From Aquimarina sp. MAR_2010_214 (GTDB lineage Bacteria; Bacteroidota; Bacteroidia; Flavobacteriales; Flavobacteriaceae): a stretch of DNA of 64,000 bases. The notes beneath the pieces are model-generated. The model was not told the DNA's origin. It searched no databases and saw only the letters and a list, made by a program, of their open reading frames with translations. This document shows positions 53,679 through 63,918 of the stretch, one piece after another; position 1 is the stretch's first letter, and each line of letters starts with the position of its first letter. Made by a program: the position numbers and the translations under genes. The stretch spans positions 1,860,001 to 1,924,000 of the forward strand of contig NZ_PJMS01000001.1 of assembly GCF_002846555.1 (NCBI RefSeq), read 5' to 3'.

Positions 53679-54104
53679 ATGAAAATACAACTCAAAAGAA
53701 TAGATAGTGATTATCATTTCGAATTAAAAAACGAAAGAGGTCATGTAACCTATATAGATAGTACAGCCAAGGTTGGAGGACACGATCTGGCTCCAAGTCC
53801 AATGGAATATGTTTTAATGGGAGTAGCGGGGTGTAGTGCTATTGATGTGATCTCTATTTTAAAAAAACAACGACAAGAAATTACTGACTATAGAGCAGAA
53901 GTAGATGGTGCTCGCGAAGAAATTGATGGAGCAAAACCGTTTAAAAAAATAACAGTAACTGTTTACCTCGAAGGAGATATAATTCCAGAAAAAGCACAGA
54001 GGGCAGCGCAATTGTCTTTTGAGAAATATTGTTCGGTATCCAAAACATTAGAACCTACAGCTACAATAGAGTACAAGGTTGTGGTTAATAATAAAGAAAT
54101 ATGA
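53679..54104 (+). CDS. OsmC family protein
   Basis: This 141-residue protein has a resistance-protein fold with VGGHDLAPSPMEYVLMGVAGC, whose Cys is the peroxidatic residue, and SFEKYCSVSKTLE, with the second Cys. Family members reduce organic peroxides; in methionine or sulfur clusters they may handle sulfur-containing products, which is inference. Its stop overlaps metZ by 4 bp. Confidence 0.9.
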   Translation: MKIQLKRIDSDYHFELKNERGHVTYIDSTAKVGGHDLAPSPMEYVLMGVAGCSAIDVISILKKQRQEITDYRAEVDGAREEIDGAKPFKKITVTVYLEGDIIPEKAQRAAQLSFEKYCSVSKTLEPTATIEYKVVVNNKEI

Positions 54105-55279
54105 GTCTGGAAAGTTTAAATTTTGAAACGCAAGCGGTAAGAACGCAAACTGATAAAACACAGTTTTTAGAGCATTCTACACCAATGTATTTAACCTCTG
54201 GCTTTGTTTTTGAAGATGCCGAAGAAATGAGAGCTGCTTTTGCAGAAGAGAAAGAACGAAATCTATATAGCCGTTTTAGTAATCCTAATACAACAGAATT
54301 TGTAGACAAGATCTGCAAGTTAGAAGGAGCAGAAGAAGGGTATGCATTTGCGACAGGTATGGCGGCAGTGTTTTCTACATTTGCAGCATTATTAGATGCT
54401 GGTGATCATATTGTTTCTGCTCGATCTGTATTTGGTTCTACTCATACTTTATTTACCAAATATTTTCCAAAATGGAATATCGAAACTAGCTATTTTAGGG
54501 TAGATGAAGTGGATAAAGTAGAAAGTTTAATCCAGTCCAATACAAAAATTATATATGCCGAATCTCCAACAAATCCTGGTGTAGATGTTTTAGATTTAGA
54601 ATTATTGGGAGCGATAGCAAAAAAGCATAATTTACTTTTAATTATTGATAACTGTTTTGCGACTCCATACCTTCAAAACCCAATTAAGTTTGGTGCAGAT
54701 TTAGTAATCCATTCTGCAACTAAGCTAATTGATGGCCAGGGAAGAGTTTTGGGAGGAGTCACTGTTGGTAAAAAAGAGCTGATAAGAGAAATTTACCTCT
54801 TTTCACGTAATACTGGGCCGTCACTATCACCTTTTAATGCATGGGTGTTGTCAAAAAGTTTAGAAACTCTGGCTGTTCGGGTAGATCGTCATTGTGAGAA
54901 TGCTCTAAAATTAGCAGAATTTTTAGAATCACACCCTAAAATAAACTGGGTAAAATACCCATTCTTGAAATCTCATCCACAATATGAAGTTGCCAAAAAG
55001 CAAATGAAAATGGGAGGTAATGTTGTTGCTTTTGAGGTAAAAGGAGGAGTACAAGGTGGTAAAACTTTTTTTAATAGTGTGCAAATGTGTTCTCTATCTG
55101 CTAACCTTGGTGATACCAGAACCATAATTACGCATCCTGCTTCGACAACACATAGTAAACTAGCCGATGAAGATAAGCTTGTTGTAGGGATTACAGATGG
55201 AATGGTACGTTGTTCTGTGGGACTAGAACATATTGATGATATTATATTGGATCTAGAACAAGCGCTGGAAAAAATTTAA
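54101..55279 (+). CDS. metZ: O-succinylhomoserine sulfhydrylase-like PLP enzyme
   Basis: 392 residues with FETQAVRTQTDKTQFLEHSTPMY in parts at the start, YSRFSNPNTTEFVDKICKLEGAE and the PLP lysine in VIHSATKLIDGQGRVLGG near residue 210. It belongs to the MetZ group of Cys/Met-metabolism enzymes and should form homocysteine. A second sulfhydrylase beside MetY in one operon is notable; a substrate difference or partial redundancy is possible. Confidence 0.88.
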   Translation: MSLESLNFETQAVRTQTDKTQFLEHSTPMYLTSGFVFEDAEEMRAAFAEEKERNLYSRFSNPNTTEFVDKICKLEGAEEGYAFATGMAAVFSTFAALLDAGDHIVSARSVFGSTHTLFTKYFPKWNIETSYFRVDEVDKVESLIQSNTKIIYAESPTNPGVDVLDLELLGAIAKKHNLLLIIDNCFATPYLQNPIKFGADLVIHSATKLIDGQGRVLGGVTVGKKELIREIYLFSRNTGPSLSPFNAWVLSKSLETLAVRVDRHCENALKLAEFLESHPKINWVKYPFLKSHPQYEVAKKQMKMGGNVVAFEVKGGVQGGKTFFNSVQMCSLSANLGDTRTIITHPASTTHSKLADEDKLVVGITDGMVRCSVGLEHIDDIILDLEQALEKI

Positions 55280-56097
55280 TTTAAAAGTATTGTTCCTTCG
55301 ATAAAAAATATGATAGGTTACGGTTGTTAGAATTAAGAAATATTTTTATAAATGCAACGTAGTAAACAGTTTAAAATGGATATATAGGGGTGCTGTGTGA
55401 TATTTTTTCATGGTATATTCCCTTTTGTAATCATATACGCTGCTTGTTCGGTTGAAAGGATTTTGACCAGTTTTTATTGTAGTTGAACCCTTTCATAACA
55501 AAGTTCTATTCTATAAATTTTCTATCATATAACCCTAGTTTTAATTCAGTTTAGAAATTCACTTACTTTGCAGGTTGTTATGTTCTGATGGCTATGCCCC
55601 TATAATTGTTCTCTGGGTAAAATATAAGAAATTAAGCCATGTAGTTTATAAGTGTAATTATCATCTAGTTTCTGTTCCTCCAAAAGTTTCAATTTCGAAA
55701 TTGATGGGTGTTTTGAAAGGCAAAATCTCGATCAAGTTATTCAAGAGTTACACAACATTGAAACAAAAACCTTATTGAGGAATCATTTTTGGGCTGGTAG
55801 AGGGTATTTTGTAAGTATGGTAGGTTTAGATAAAGATATGATAAAGAAGTATATTAAGTAAGTATCAGTAGAAAGAAGAGAAGGTAATTGAAGATGAATA
55901 ATTTAGTACCAGTCCAACTGCCCCCTATGATGGTTAGCCAAAGCCACTTTCTAAAAAGGTGTGATTTTTAATTGATTTGGCTTTTTGCTATTATTTTTTC
56001 AGTTTGTTGTTATATTTTATTGGAATATGAGCCTGCTCATCAAAAACTAATGCATAATTCAGGTTAAAGAAAGAAACTTCAAAAGCATACTCTTTTC
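55280..56097. other. 818-bp region with an IS200-type relic and no intact gene
   Basis: No complete ORF is supported. It contains the transposase relic below and AT-rich flanks. GTGATTTTTAATTGATTTGGCTTT near 55960 is AT-rich sequence with no clear terminator. Confidence 0.6.
55611..55861 (+). pseudogene. tnpA: Decayed IS200/IS605-type transposase (TnpA)
   Basis: One frame encodes LSHVVYKCNYHLVSVPPK, ISKLMGVLKGKISIKLF and ends at 55778. The next frame continues with RNHFWAGRGYFVSMVGLDKD to 55861. Both match the usual TnpA order, but the central HUH motif between YHLV and VPPK is missing and a frameshift splits the end, so it is inactive. Confidence 0.75.
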
Positions 56098-57831
56098 TTA
56101 GCGAATTTTAAAGTAATGCTTTAGTAGCTTATAATCACCTTTATTAGTGTATCCTTCTAATGTAATCTCATAAGTACCTGTGATATCTGAAGCATAAAAA
56201 TATTTTACTGTTTTTTTTGAAGTAAGTGTTATATCCGGTTGCCAGTATAGTTGAACTCTATAATCTGGAATTCTATCAAGAGATGTATTAGAATAATCAG
56301 GAGAATATAACTCGTTATATACTAGAGATTTTTCTATTTTCAATTCTTTAATATAATCCCCTTGCATTTTAGGTCTAAAATTTTGTTTTATTGTTTTGAT
56401 ATCAATAATACCACCGTATACTTTTGGGCCATACCGATAGGGTTTTTCTAATACATTAATGCTTTTAATATTTTTTGCATCATAGTCTAAAATTTCGTCT
56501 GCCTCTTGTATTAATATACCATCCATTAAAACCAATGGATCTAATGAACTAAATAATGTTTTTCCTTCTAGATCCCGAGTAGGAAATATTACAAATTTGT
56601 TTTTTTTTCTTTTTTTTCTTACCCCAGCAAGCTTTACTATCTCTACAAAGGTTTCTTTCATTGTGTTAAAACGGTTATAATCATCTAACACGTATTTTGT
56701 CCCCATAGTGTTATAAAAAGAAGGAATGTAGTGTTCTTTTAAAGTAGTTTTTGTAGAAGGGTTAAAGTATGCGTTTTTAATTTGTAACTGAATACTACGT
56801 TCTTGTAACCAGTTTTTTATACTCGGATCAAGTTGTAGATTAGTATTTGCTGTTTTTTTCTTAAGGCTAAGCTCTTTTTTGTCTAAAATAAGTTTGTACT
56901 TGTCTCTATCGGGCTCATTGATCTGGACAATACTATTGCTAGTTTGATGTATTTCAGGAATTGAAAAGAAGAAATGGCCATTATTATTTGTTTTTGATAC
57001 CTTGAAGATATAATTCTCTCCTAATATTGTAAGTGTTATTATCTTGTTTTTTATGGGTGTTTTTTCTTCTACAGGTATTATTTTACCTGAGATAAGCTCT
57101 CCACGAAGTTCAGGAAGATAAAAAATAGATTCATTTTGTGTATGATTAGTATTTTGTACAGATGAATCTAAAACCAGAACAGAATCTGTTTTTCGAACAG
57201 ATAATACATAATCTCCATGTCCCGCTTTTTTTATAAAATTATCAATACTTAAAGTGATTTTTTCTCTGGTTTTGTATGTCTCTTTATCTGTCTTGATTAA
57301 AATATCATTTTGTGATTTTTTGACACCTGTAGTATCAGTAGTGACAATTGATCGTACAGTAATAGATTCTGAAGAGTTTATTTTTTTCGGAAAATTAGTA
57401 GTCTTGATAAACGGATTTATGATATATATAGTTTTGGAAGAAAACGGTTTTTTAAAATTGTTACGAGAAAAATTAGTATACCCCAGAAGTCTATATACTC
57501 CGGTTTTAAGTGTAGATGGGATAAAGAATGCTCCTTGTTGAGTTCCTTTCTGATTCAATACTAATTTATGATTAAATATTATAGAATCTCTTTCATTGCG
57601 TAATGAAACATAACTAATCTTACTTAATAAACTTTTGGAGTTAGAATTAGTGTGATTGTATATTTTATATAAGAGTGACTCTCCTGATAGTAGTATGCTG
57701 TTGTTGAGTGTTATATTGATTTTTTCTTTTATGAAAATTTGCGTATCAACAGAAGTTTTATCAGTGTACATCTGCCCTTTTGCAGTAATGCAAAAACATA
57801 TAAATATTAAAAATACGATTTCTTTACACAT
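56098..57831 (-). CDS. TonB-receptor plug-like exported protein
   Basis: I chose the ATG at 57831 (577 residues), two bases after the upstream stop, because it begins the signal peptide MCKEIVFLIFICFCITAKGQ; the frame extends further upstream. An MG2-like beta-sandwich region follows (SGESLLYKIYNHTNSNSKS, GVYRLLGYTNFSR). The C-terminal part, PLVLMDGILIQEADEILDYDAKNIKS with YGPKVYGGIIDIKT, resembles the TonB plug. No barrel is present. Last gene of a four-gene operon. Confidence 0.7.
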   Translation of the reverse strand: MCKEIVFLIFICFCITAKGQMYTDKTSVDTQIFIKEKINITLNNSILLSGESLLYKIYNHTNSNSKSLLSKISYVSLRNERDSIIFNHKLVLNQKGTQQGAFFIPSTLKTGVYRLLGYTNFSRNNFKKPFSSKTIYIINPFIKTTNFPKKINSSESITVRSIVTTDTTGVKKSQNDILIKTDKETYKTREKITLSIDNFIKKAGHGDYVLSVRKTDSVLVLDSSVQNTNHTQNESIFYLPELRGELISGKIIPVEEKTPIKNKIITLTILGENYIFKVSKTNNNGHFFFSIPEIHQTSNSIVQINEPDRDKYKLILDKKELSLKKKTANTNLQLDPSIKNWLQERSIQLQIKNAYFNPSTKTTLKEHYIPSFYNTMGTKYVLDDYNRFNTMKETFVEIVKLAGVRKKRKKNKFVIFPTRDLEGKTLFSSLDPLVLMDGILIQEADEILDYDAKNIKSINVLEKPYRYGPKVYGGIIDIKTIKQNFRPKMQGDYIKELKIEKSLVYNELYSPDYSNTSLDRIPDYRVQLYWQPDITLTSKKTVKYFYASDITGTYEITLEGYTNKGDYKLLKHYFKIR

Positions 57832-57833
57832 AA

Positions 57834-59063
57834 TTAATCTTCCCAGAAATCGGGTTTTACATTTGATGAAATAGAAGTACATACGCTACATTCTTGTTTG
57901 ATGATATGATAAAATGGATGATGAAAATATATAATCTGATAATTATAACGCCGTATACTTATTCTTATGTTAGCACGATCATTTGGTTCTAAAGAACCAT
58001 CTTCATTTCTTTTCGTACCTGTTTTACGATAGTCCAATCTAAGAGGAGATTCACAATCTTCTATAAGATATGGAGGTTTTTCTACACCAAAATCAGTATA
58101 ATTAAAATAAATTCTTTTTGAAGTTACTGAGGATACTTCAAAAAAACCTAAAACCTTTTCATCGGAATTTGTTACCATATTAATGTTACCCACAATATAA
58201 CCAGGTTGATTTTGAGATAATAAGCTTTCGGTATTTCCTAATTCTTTAATAGTTTTGTAGAAAATATAGGCCTCAGGGCTTTGTACATATTGTTTTACCA
58301 AAATACTGTAGCGATCTCGTAACATACCACTGTTTTTATTCATAAACCGAATTGGAAAACGAAATACCTCATTTTCATTTAGATTGGAGGTGGCTATTTG
58401 TAAAATACCTTCCGATTTTACAGTCGAATAACAAACTTCTTCTGGTGTTCTAGAGGTAGTATGAACGTCATATTTTTCATCACCGTTAATTATCTCGAAA
58501 TTTACTATTTCAGCAAGATAAGATGAAGGAAAAGGAGCTACTACTTTATACGTTTCTTCATATTCATATTTAAAATATTTTGTCTTTTTTGTTGGATCAG
58601 ATGTGTTTACAAACACTTGAACACCTTCTTGATCATCCTTTGAGATTAACTCAGAATATAGACTGTCTATCTCAATAGTTGGAGGCAATGTAACCGCAGA
58701 CGAAATGTAATTTTTGCCTTCTTTAGTAGTGATGTGTAGTGTATAAGTGACATCTTTTAGTGCCTGAAATTCTATGTCAGAAAGGTATTCTCCTGTTGTA
58801 AGATCTTGTGAAAAATTAAAAACATTTCCATTACTAGCTTTAACAGTTACTGAAGCATTGTTTTCTATAACTACATTTAGATTTTCTAGAGTTGTTGTGC
58901 GGGATAATTTAATTATTTGTTGTTTTAGTTCGTTGGTAAGAGTGCTTTCTACAACTAAAATATTTTCAAAATCAATAGTTTTGATATCAAAAGGTTCTGT
59001 ACAGCCTATTTGTATGAGGAGTATAGAAAATATCTGAATGTATAGTATTGCTGCCTTTTTCAT
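57834..59063 (-). CDS. DUF4249 domain lipoprotein
   Basis: This 409-residue protein has signal peptide and lipobox (IFSILLIQIGC). DUF4249 features are TIDFENILVVESTLTNELKQQ, beta-rich NGNVFNFSQDLTTGEYLS and a late Cys cluster (EDCES, ECSVCTS). DUF4249 lipoproteins travel with TonB-dependent receptors and are thought to be surface-exposed partners. It lies 7 bp after the receptor gene. Confidence 0.88.
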   Translation of the reverse strand: MKKAAILYIQIFSILLIQIGCTEPFDIKTIDFENILVVESTLTNELKQQIIKLSRTTTLENLNVVIENNASVTVKASNGNVFNFSQDLTTGEYLSDIEFQALKDVTYTLHITTKEGKNYISSAVTLPPTIEIDSLYSELISKDDQEGVQVFVNTSDPTKKTKYFKYEYEETYKVVAPFPSSYLAEIVNFEIINGDEKYDVHTTSRTPEEVCYSTVKSEGILQIATSNLNENEVFRFPIRFMNKNSGMLRDRYSILVKQYVQSPEAYIFYKTIKELGNTESLLSQNQPGYIVGNINMVTNSDEKVLGFFEVSSVTSKRIYFNYTDFGVEKPPYLIEDCESPLRLDYRKTGTKRNEDGSLEPNDRANIRISIRRYNYQIIYFHHPFYHIIKQECSVCTSISSNVKPDFWED

Positions 59064-59070
59064 AAATTTT

Positions 59071-61845
59071 CTAAAACTTAAAATTATACGTTATAGTTGG
59101 TATCGGAATCGAAAATATGGAAGTTTTATAGGCTTTTATTTGCTGATCATCGTTCACAAAAAATACTGAGTATGGATTATTTCTTCCTAATACATTATAA
59201 ACAGATATATTAATAAAGCTATGCCCTAATTTTTTTAACTTATGATTCCCTTCTATATTGATACCTATATCTAGGCGGTAATAATCAGGAATTCGATATT
59301 GATTTCTATCACTATAAACTACTTGCTCTTGACCAGCTATTGTATATCTGCCAACGGGATAAGTAACCGGTCGTCCAGTTTGATATGTGAAATTGGTAGA
59401 AATGCTATATCGCTTTGTAAGTTTGTAATTTGCAACAAGTGAAAAATCATGTGGCTTATCATAATTTGCAGAAAAGAACTTGCCATTGTTAACTCGTTCT
59501 TGATAAATTTCACTGTCCAATTTAATTAATGCTCTAGAATAACTATAGCCAAAATATCCATTTAGTTTTCCTTTTGTTTTTTTAAATAAAAATTCTATTC
59601 CGTACGCCTTTCCTTCTCCTTGTAATAATTCAGTTTCAATATTTTTGTTGAGAATTAATTCTGCTCCAATTTTATAATCCAATATGTCATTCATTTTTTT
59701 ATAATACCCCTCAAGACTAAATTCTAGGTTTTTATTTGTAATATTTTTGAATACTCCCAAAGAATATTGATTTGCTTGTTGTGGTCTTATATTACGATCA
59801 GAAAGTTTCCATATATCTGTAGGAGACATAGTCGTATTAGTAGATAGTAAATGTATATATTGAGAAGTTTTATTATAACTGCCTTTTATAGAAAATTCAT
59901 TTCCTAGAAGATATCTTCCCGAAATACGATATTCTGGCATCCCATAAGTCTTTATGATTTCATTGTTGCCATATTCTTTAACTTCGATTATAGAGTTTTC
60001 ATTAATAGGTTGATTAGCAGCATATATATTCTGAGTCGATTTTCCTAAAGCAGCATATAAAGAATATCTAAATCCAATTTCTAATAACAGTTTATCAGTT
60101 GCCTTATAAAGGTCTGAAAAATAAAATGCAGATTCCAACCCTTTTTCTCGTTCTATTATTTGTAGTTTGATATCAGAATTAACTCCTACAGGTTTGATTG
60201 TTCCAGGGTCTATAGTGTATAACTTACTACTCAATCCATAACTAAATTTATGTTTATTGTTTAAGGTGTAATTAAAATTCAATTTAGCTTGACTTTCATT
60301 AAGTTTATACCCAAAATCAAAATCCAAATTAGCATTAGCTTTATAAAGGATTTCATACTTATATTCACTGTTAACTAGAATTAAATTAGCTTTGCTTTTT
60401 TCGCTAAAACTACGATTCCATTTTAGAGAAATAAGCCTATTATTGTATTTGAAAATAGAATCTGAAGTAATACTAAACTTATCTTTGCTATAATAGAAAG
60501 TCCCTTGTAGAGAATTATTGGTGTTAATTTTGTGGTTATATTTTATAATACCATCATAAAAAGAAGCTTCGCTATTTTTTAAGGACTCTTCATCTAGATT
60601 CTTTAAAATATAATCAGAATACGTAGCACGTACACCTACAATCACTGAAGCTTTTTTCTTTACTATAGGGATTTCTCCCGCAAGATTAGCCGTAATAGGA
60701 CCAATAGAGCCTTCTGCTGAAAGTTTTTCAGGAGTGTCCGATTTTGTTTCTATATCAAAAACTGATGACAATCGACCTCCATATTCTATGGGGATACTTG
60801 CTTTATAAATATTGATGTTTTTTGTTGTGAATGGATTAACAGCAGAAAAAAAACCTAAAAAATGTGATGGATTATATAGTACGGCATCATCGAGTAAAAT
60901 AAGGTTTTGATCTGCTCGACCTCCTCGTACATTAAAGCCACTAGCTCCTTCACCTACTGTTTTTATACCGGGTAAAGTGGTAGCTACTTTTAAGATATCT
61001 CGTTCGCCTAATACTAGTGGTATTGTTTTAATAGATTCGGCTTCAATTTGGTTAGTTCCCATTAAAACTTCTTTTACATTGCTCCCTTTTTTGGATTCAA
61101 TAAGTACTTCATCAAGAGTTTCAGTGTTTTCTTCTATTTTTAGATTGAAGGTACCATCATTGTATACGATCATATCTTGAATTGTTTTTCTATACCCTAA
61201 TAAATTTGTTTCAAGTTGATTAAAACCATAGGATAGTTTAATAGAATAGAATCCGTTAGAATCAGATGTGGTATAAATAGATCTGTTAACAGTAAAAATA
61301 GATACTTCCTCAATAGGAACGTTGGTTTTTGAATCTTTAACATATCCAGAGACAGTAAAGGTTTTATTTCTTGTATTTGTATTTTGTTTTCCAATAGCAA
61401 TCAAGTTTTTACTTTGTTTTGTAGCTTGAGATATGTATTCTTCTTGAAAAATAGGAGTGTTATTATCTAATGTTTTTTTTTCGTCAAATAAGCTATTGGG
61501 TAATTCTTGATAAATTATATTATTAAATAATAAAATAACTTTCTTGCCTTTTATAAAAAAGTTGATATTGGTTTTTTCTAGTATTCCTTTTAAAATGGTT
61601 TTTAGATCTGTCTGATCATATTTTTTTGATACAGTATGATTCTTAAGCCATTCTTCTTCAAAGTAAAAAAAAGTGTCAGTGGATCTTTCTAGATGTAAAA
61701 TAGCTTCTTTTAAAGTTATGTTGTCGAATTCTATTGTTATAGCAGAATGATCTTGACCATTCATAGAATAAATAGACATCAAAAAAATAATTGTTAGTAT
61801 ACTTTTTTTCGTAATAGAAGATATGATTAATAAGTACTTATTCAT
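59071..61845 (-). CDS. TonB-dependent receptor with STN and carboxypeptidase-like domains
   Basis: This 924-residue outer-membrane receptor has a signal peptide, then an STN region at about 30-85 (ITLKEAILHLERSTDTFFYFEE in parts), a carboxypeptidase-regulatory-like repeat at about 165-240 (FTVSGYVKDSKTNVPIEEVS), a plug (GFNVRGGRADQNLILLDDAVLYNP) and a 22-strand barrel to the end. The STN domain may link the receptor to signalling or secretin-type contacts; no sigma/anti-sigma pair is next to it. Substrate unknown. Confidence 0.92.
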   Translation of the reverse strand: MNKYLLIISSITKKSILTIIFLMSIYSMNGQDHSAITIEFDNITLKEAILHLERSTDTFFYFEEEWLKNHTVSKKYDQTDLKTILKGILEKTNINFFIKGKKVILLFNNIIYQELPNSLFDEKKTLDNNTPIFQEEYISQATKQSKNLIAIGKQNTNTRNKTFTVSGYVKDSKTNVPIEEVSIFTVNRSIYTTSDSNGFYSIKLSYGFNQLETNLLGYRKTIQDMIVYNDGTFNLKIEENTETLDEVLIESKKGSNVKEVLMGTNQIEAESIKTIPLVLGERDILKVATTLPGIKTVGEGASGFNVRGGRADQNLILLDDAVLYNPSHFLGFFSAVNPFTTKNINIYKASIPIEYGGRLSSVFDIETKSDTPEKLSAEGSIGPITANLAGEIPIVKKKASVIVGVRATYSDYILKNLDEESLKNSEASFYDGIIKYNHKINTNNSLQGTFYYSKDKFSITSDSIFKYNNRLISLKWNRSFSEKSKANLILVNSEYKYEILYKANANLDFDFGYKLNESQAKLNFNYTLNNKHKFSYGLSSKLYTIDPGTIKPVGVNSDIKLQIIEREKGLESAFYFSDLYKATDKLLLEIGFRYSLYAALGKSTQNIYAANQPINENSIIEVKEYGNNEIIKTYGMPEYRISGRYLLGNEFSIKGSYNKTSQYIHLLSTNTTMSPTDIWKLSDRNIRPQQANQYSLGVFKNITNKNLEFSLEGYYKKMNDILDYKIGAELILNKNIETELLQGEGKAYGIEFLFKKTKGKLNGYFGYSYSRALIKLDSEIYQERVNNGKFFSANYDKPHDFSLVANYKLTKRYSISTNFTYQTGRPVTYPVGRYTIAGQEQVVYSDRNQYRIPDYYRLDIGINIEGNHKLKKLGHSFINISVYNVLGRNNPYSVFFVNDDQQIKAYKTSIFSIPIPTITYNFKF

Positions 61846-62563
61846 TTAAATTCTCTAGTGTGCCATTTAAGTATTTTACAAATTCAATCATAAAACGTTT
61901 CCGGTTTGATTTATAGATAGATTTATAACTTTTATAGAAATTATTAATCTGTTTTTTGTTTTTGGGGAAAATTTTATTTAAATCTTTAATAGAATCAATA
62001 GGATAATAAGCGTCATTATAGAATAATAGGTACAAATTATCCTTTTTAAAACGATATTGAAAGCGTTTATTTACAATAGCGCGATTTTTCTTTTTAATAT
62101 GTTTTGTATATAAATGAATTGTATTTCCTATATATAGGATTTCAAAAAAAATATGATCAGTACGATTTAATTTGGTATCGGTCAGCTTAATAAAATTATG
62201 ACCATAGATAGAAAAAGCTGAAATATTTTCAGAAATTAACTTAATGTTAAAATAACTGAAGGTATTATTAGATTTTGTGATTACATTATCATGTAATACA
62301 TCATATTTTAAAAGAACATTTGCATAGAATTGATTATTGTAAATAATAGTTCCTTTTGTAAAGTTAAAATGACCAAAATATCGATAACTCCCATCTGTGT
62401 TGAGATAAGGGTCCTTAAATTCGACACCATTATACAAACCAGTATTTTCTATACTAACCAATTCATCATAGGCATTATATATGTTTTTAGAGTTATAGGA
62501 CTGGGAAAATGATGTGTAACCAAAAAAAATAAAAATAAATAAATTTATTTTGTAGAAGATCAT
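61838..62563 (-). CDS. Hypothetical secreted protein, first gene of the receptor operon
   Basis: This 241-residue protein has signal peptide MIFYKINLFIFIFFGYTSFSQ. It is beta-rich, with NGVEFKDPYLNTDGSYRYFG and YNNQFYANVLLKYDVL, and a Lys-rich end. It overlaps the receptor start by 8 bp. Family not recognised; a role in the same uptake system is inferred from the overlap. Confidence 0.75.
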   Translation of the reverse strand: MIFYKINLFIFIFFGYTSFSQSYNSKNIYNAYDELVSIENTGLYNGVEFKDPYLNTDGSYRYFGHFNFTKGTIIYNNQFYANVLLKYDVLHDNVITKSNNTFSYFNIKLISENISAFSIYGHNFIKLTDTKLNRTDHIFFEILYIGNTIHLYTKHIKKKNRAIVNKRFQYRFKKDNLYLLFYNDAYYPIDSIKDLNKIFPKNKKQINNFYKSYKSIYKSNRKRFMIEFVKYLNGTLENLNE

Positions 62564-63054
62564 TATTTATGTTTAAACTTTTGTTTGCCTTTAATGAAAT
62601 ACTTGCTGCGATTAATTTAGCATTAATGACTAAGATAATATAAGTATTGTGCCAACTAGAATTGATCAATGCATGCAATAAATGTATGGTATTTAGTATA
62701 GAAACCGGCTTACTTTTTTGTTTTTTTTACCTAATTACAATAAAAGCGACGAAATTAAATCCTTCATGGCTAGTCAATGTAGTGTATGCTTTTTTTTAGA
62801 TAAAAATTTATAACCAGCTAACCGATCTATTTTAATCCGTTTCATACATTCGAAAATCTATAGAAGCTTTTAATGCAATAAAAACTGATATCTCATTATA
62901 TTTTAAGACAACCTTAGCGGGTGGGTAGCTATGTTGAAACTTAGAAAATATCAATTTTTATTGCATTAAAAGCTCTATAACAAAGTTCTAATAACACCTC
63001 CTGCAAATATGAGTGTACGTTTTTTATTATTCAAAGAATTTGAGATTTACAACC
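62564..63054. other. Gene-free stretch with a long inverted repeat
   Basis: No ORF is supported. The main feature is the inverted repeat at 62859-62979. Confidence 0.65.
62859..62979. repeat. MITE-like 31-32-bp inverted repeat
   Basis: Arms 62859-62890 and 62949-62979 pair over 30 or so bases with one mismatch and one bulge (core TTTTTATTGCATTAAAAGCT), separated by 58 bp. It could be a miniature inverted-repeat element or a strong hairpin. Confidence 0.75.
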
Positions 63055-63597
63055 TTATTTTTTTGTCAAAGTAAAAATTTGACTTCCAGTTACTTCAAAA
63101 CTAATACCTTGTTGTTCAACTGTTTCTTTGATATCTTTTTTTATGCTCATGGTTTGAGCAGTTAATGCAATAATGTCAAAAGAAACTTCTTTATTCGCAA
63201 CAGTAGTAATGAGTTTAGTTCCATCTACTTTCCATTCTCCGGATCCAATAAAATCAGGAATAGCTTGTTCGTAGTCAATAGATTGAGTGGGGATCGTTAT
63301 TTTTGCTATTAATGTAAACCCTCCAGAGCTAACAAAAGTATTGGGTTTGTCGGCTTCAGAAACTTCTGTAAAAGTCGCTTTTGCAGTATAATCTTTACCT
63401 GATAAAGAATAATCACCACTCACGGGTATGTTTTCAATGGTAGCGGTAACTTTTCCATTTTCAGATTTAACTTCTGTGAGATCCCATTCACCAGGAATTA
63501 GGGATTGATTAATTTCAATAGGAGAATCATCATCACTATTACAGGAAACAAATAGTGAGGTACTTGCTAAAAATAAAAGCATTGCAAATCTTTTCAT
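63055..63597 (-). CDS. Lipocalin-like lipoprotein
   Basis: This 180-residue protein has signal peptide with lipobox LFVSCNS. The start IPGEWDLTEVKSENGKVT and repeated beta strands (YTAKATFTEV, GSGEWKVDGTKLITTV, SIKKDIKETV) fit the Bacteroidetes lipocalin-like fold. Ligand unknown. Single gene. Confidence 0.75.
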   Translation of the reverse strand: MKRFAMLLFLASTSLFVSCNSDDDSPIEINQSLIPGEWDLTEVKSENGKVTATIENIPVSGDYSLSGKDYTAKATFTEVSEADKPNTFVSSGGFTLIAKITIPTQSIDYEQAIPDFIGSGEWKVDGTKLITTVANKEVSFDIIALTAQTMSIKKDIKETVEQQGISFEVTGSQIFTLTKK

Positions 63598-63918
63598 TTT
63601 GATTATATATTTTGGGTTAATATCACTTTATCAACGAGATAGGAATTTACATATTGCCATTTTTCTATACGGAATCTCTTTTTATGAGATTTTTAAGGAC
63701 AATTAATAAAAGTTTAATAGAGTGTTTTTCAATAAATTATATAAAGAATGTAAGTTTACCTTAGTAATCTACTAAGTTACTAGGGTTTTTGTTGAAGATA
63801 TCATAATTCTTATGATTTTCTGTAAGAACTTGTGAGATTTTTATGCTATAAACAAAATATTATATATACATTTGCTTAATAATCTACTAGTCCGATAGGG
63901 TAATAGAATATTTAAAAA
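63598..63918. other. Intergenic region before the last ORF
   Basis: No gene is seen in this AT-rich stretch; its only notable feature is the promoter-like element at 63867. Confidence 0.6.
63867..63874 (+). promoter_or_regulatory. -7 promoter-like element before the last ORF
   Basis: TACATTTG matches TAnnTTTG, 45 bp before the ATG at 63919. Confidence 0.5.
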
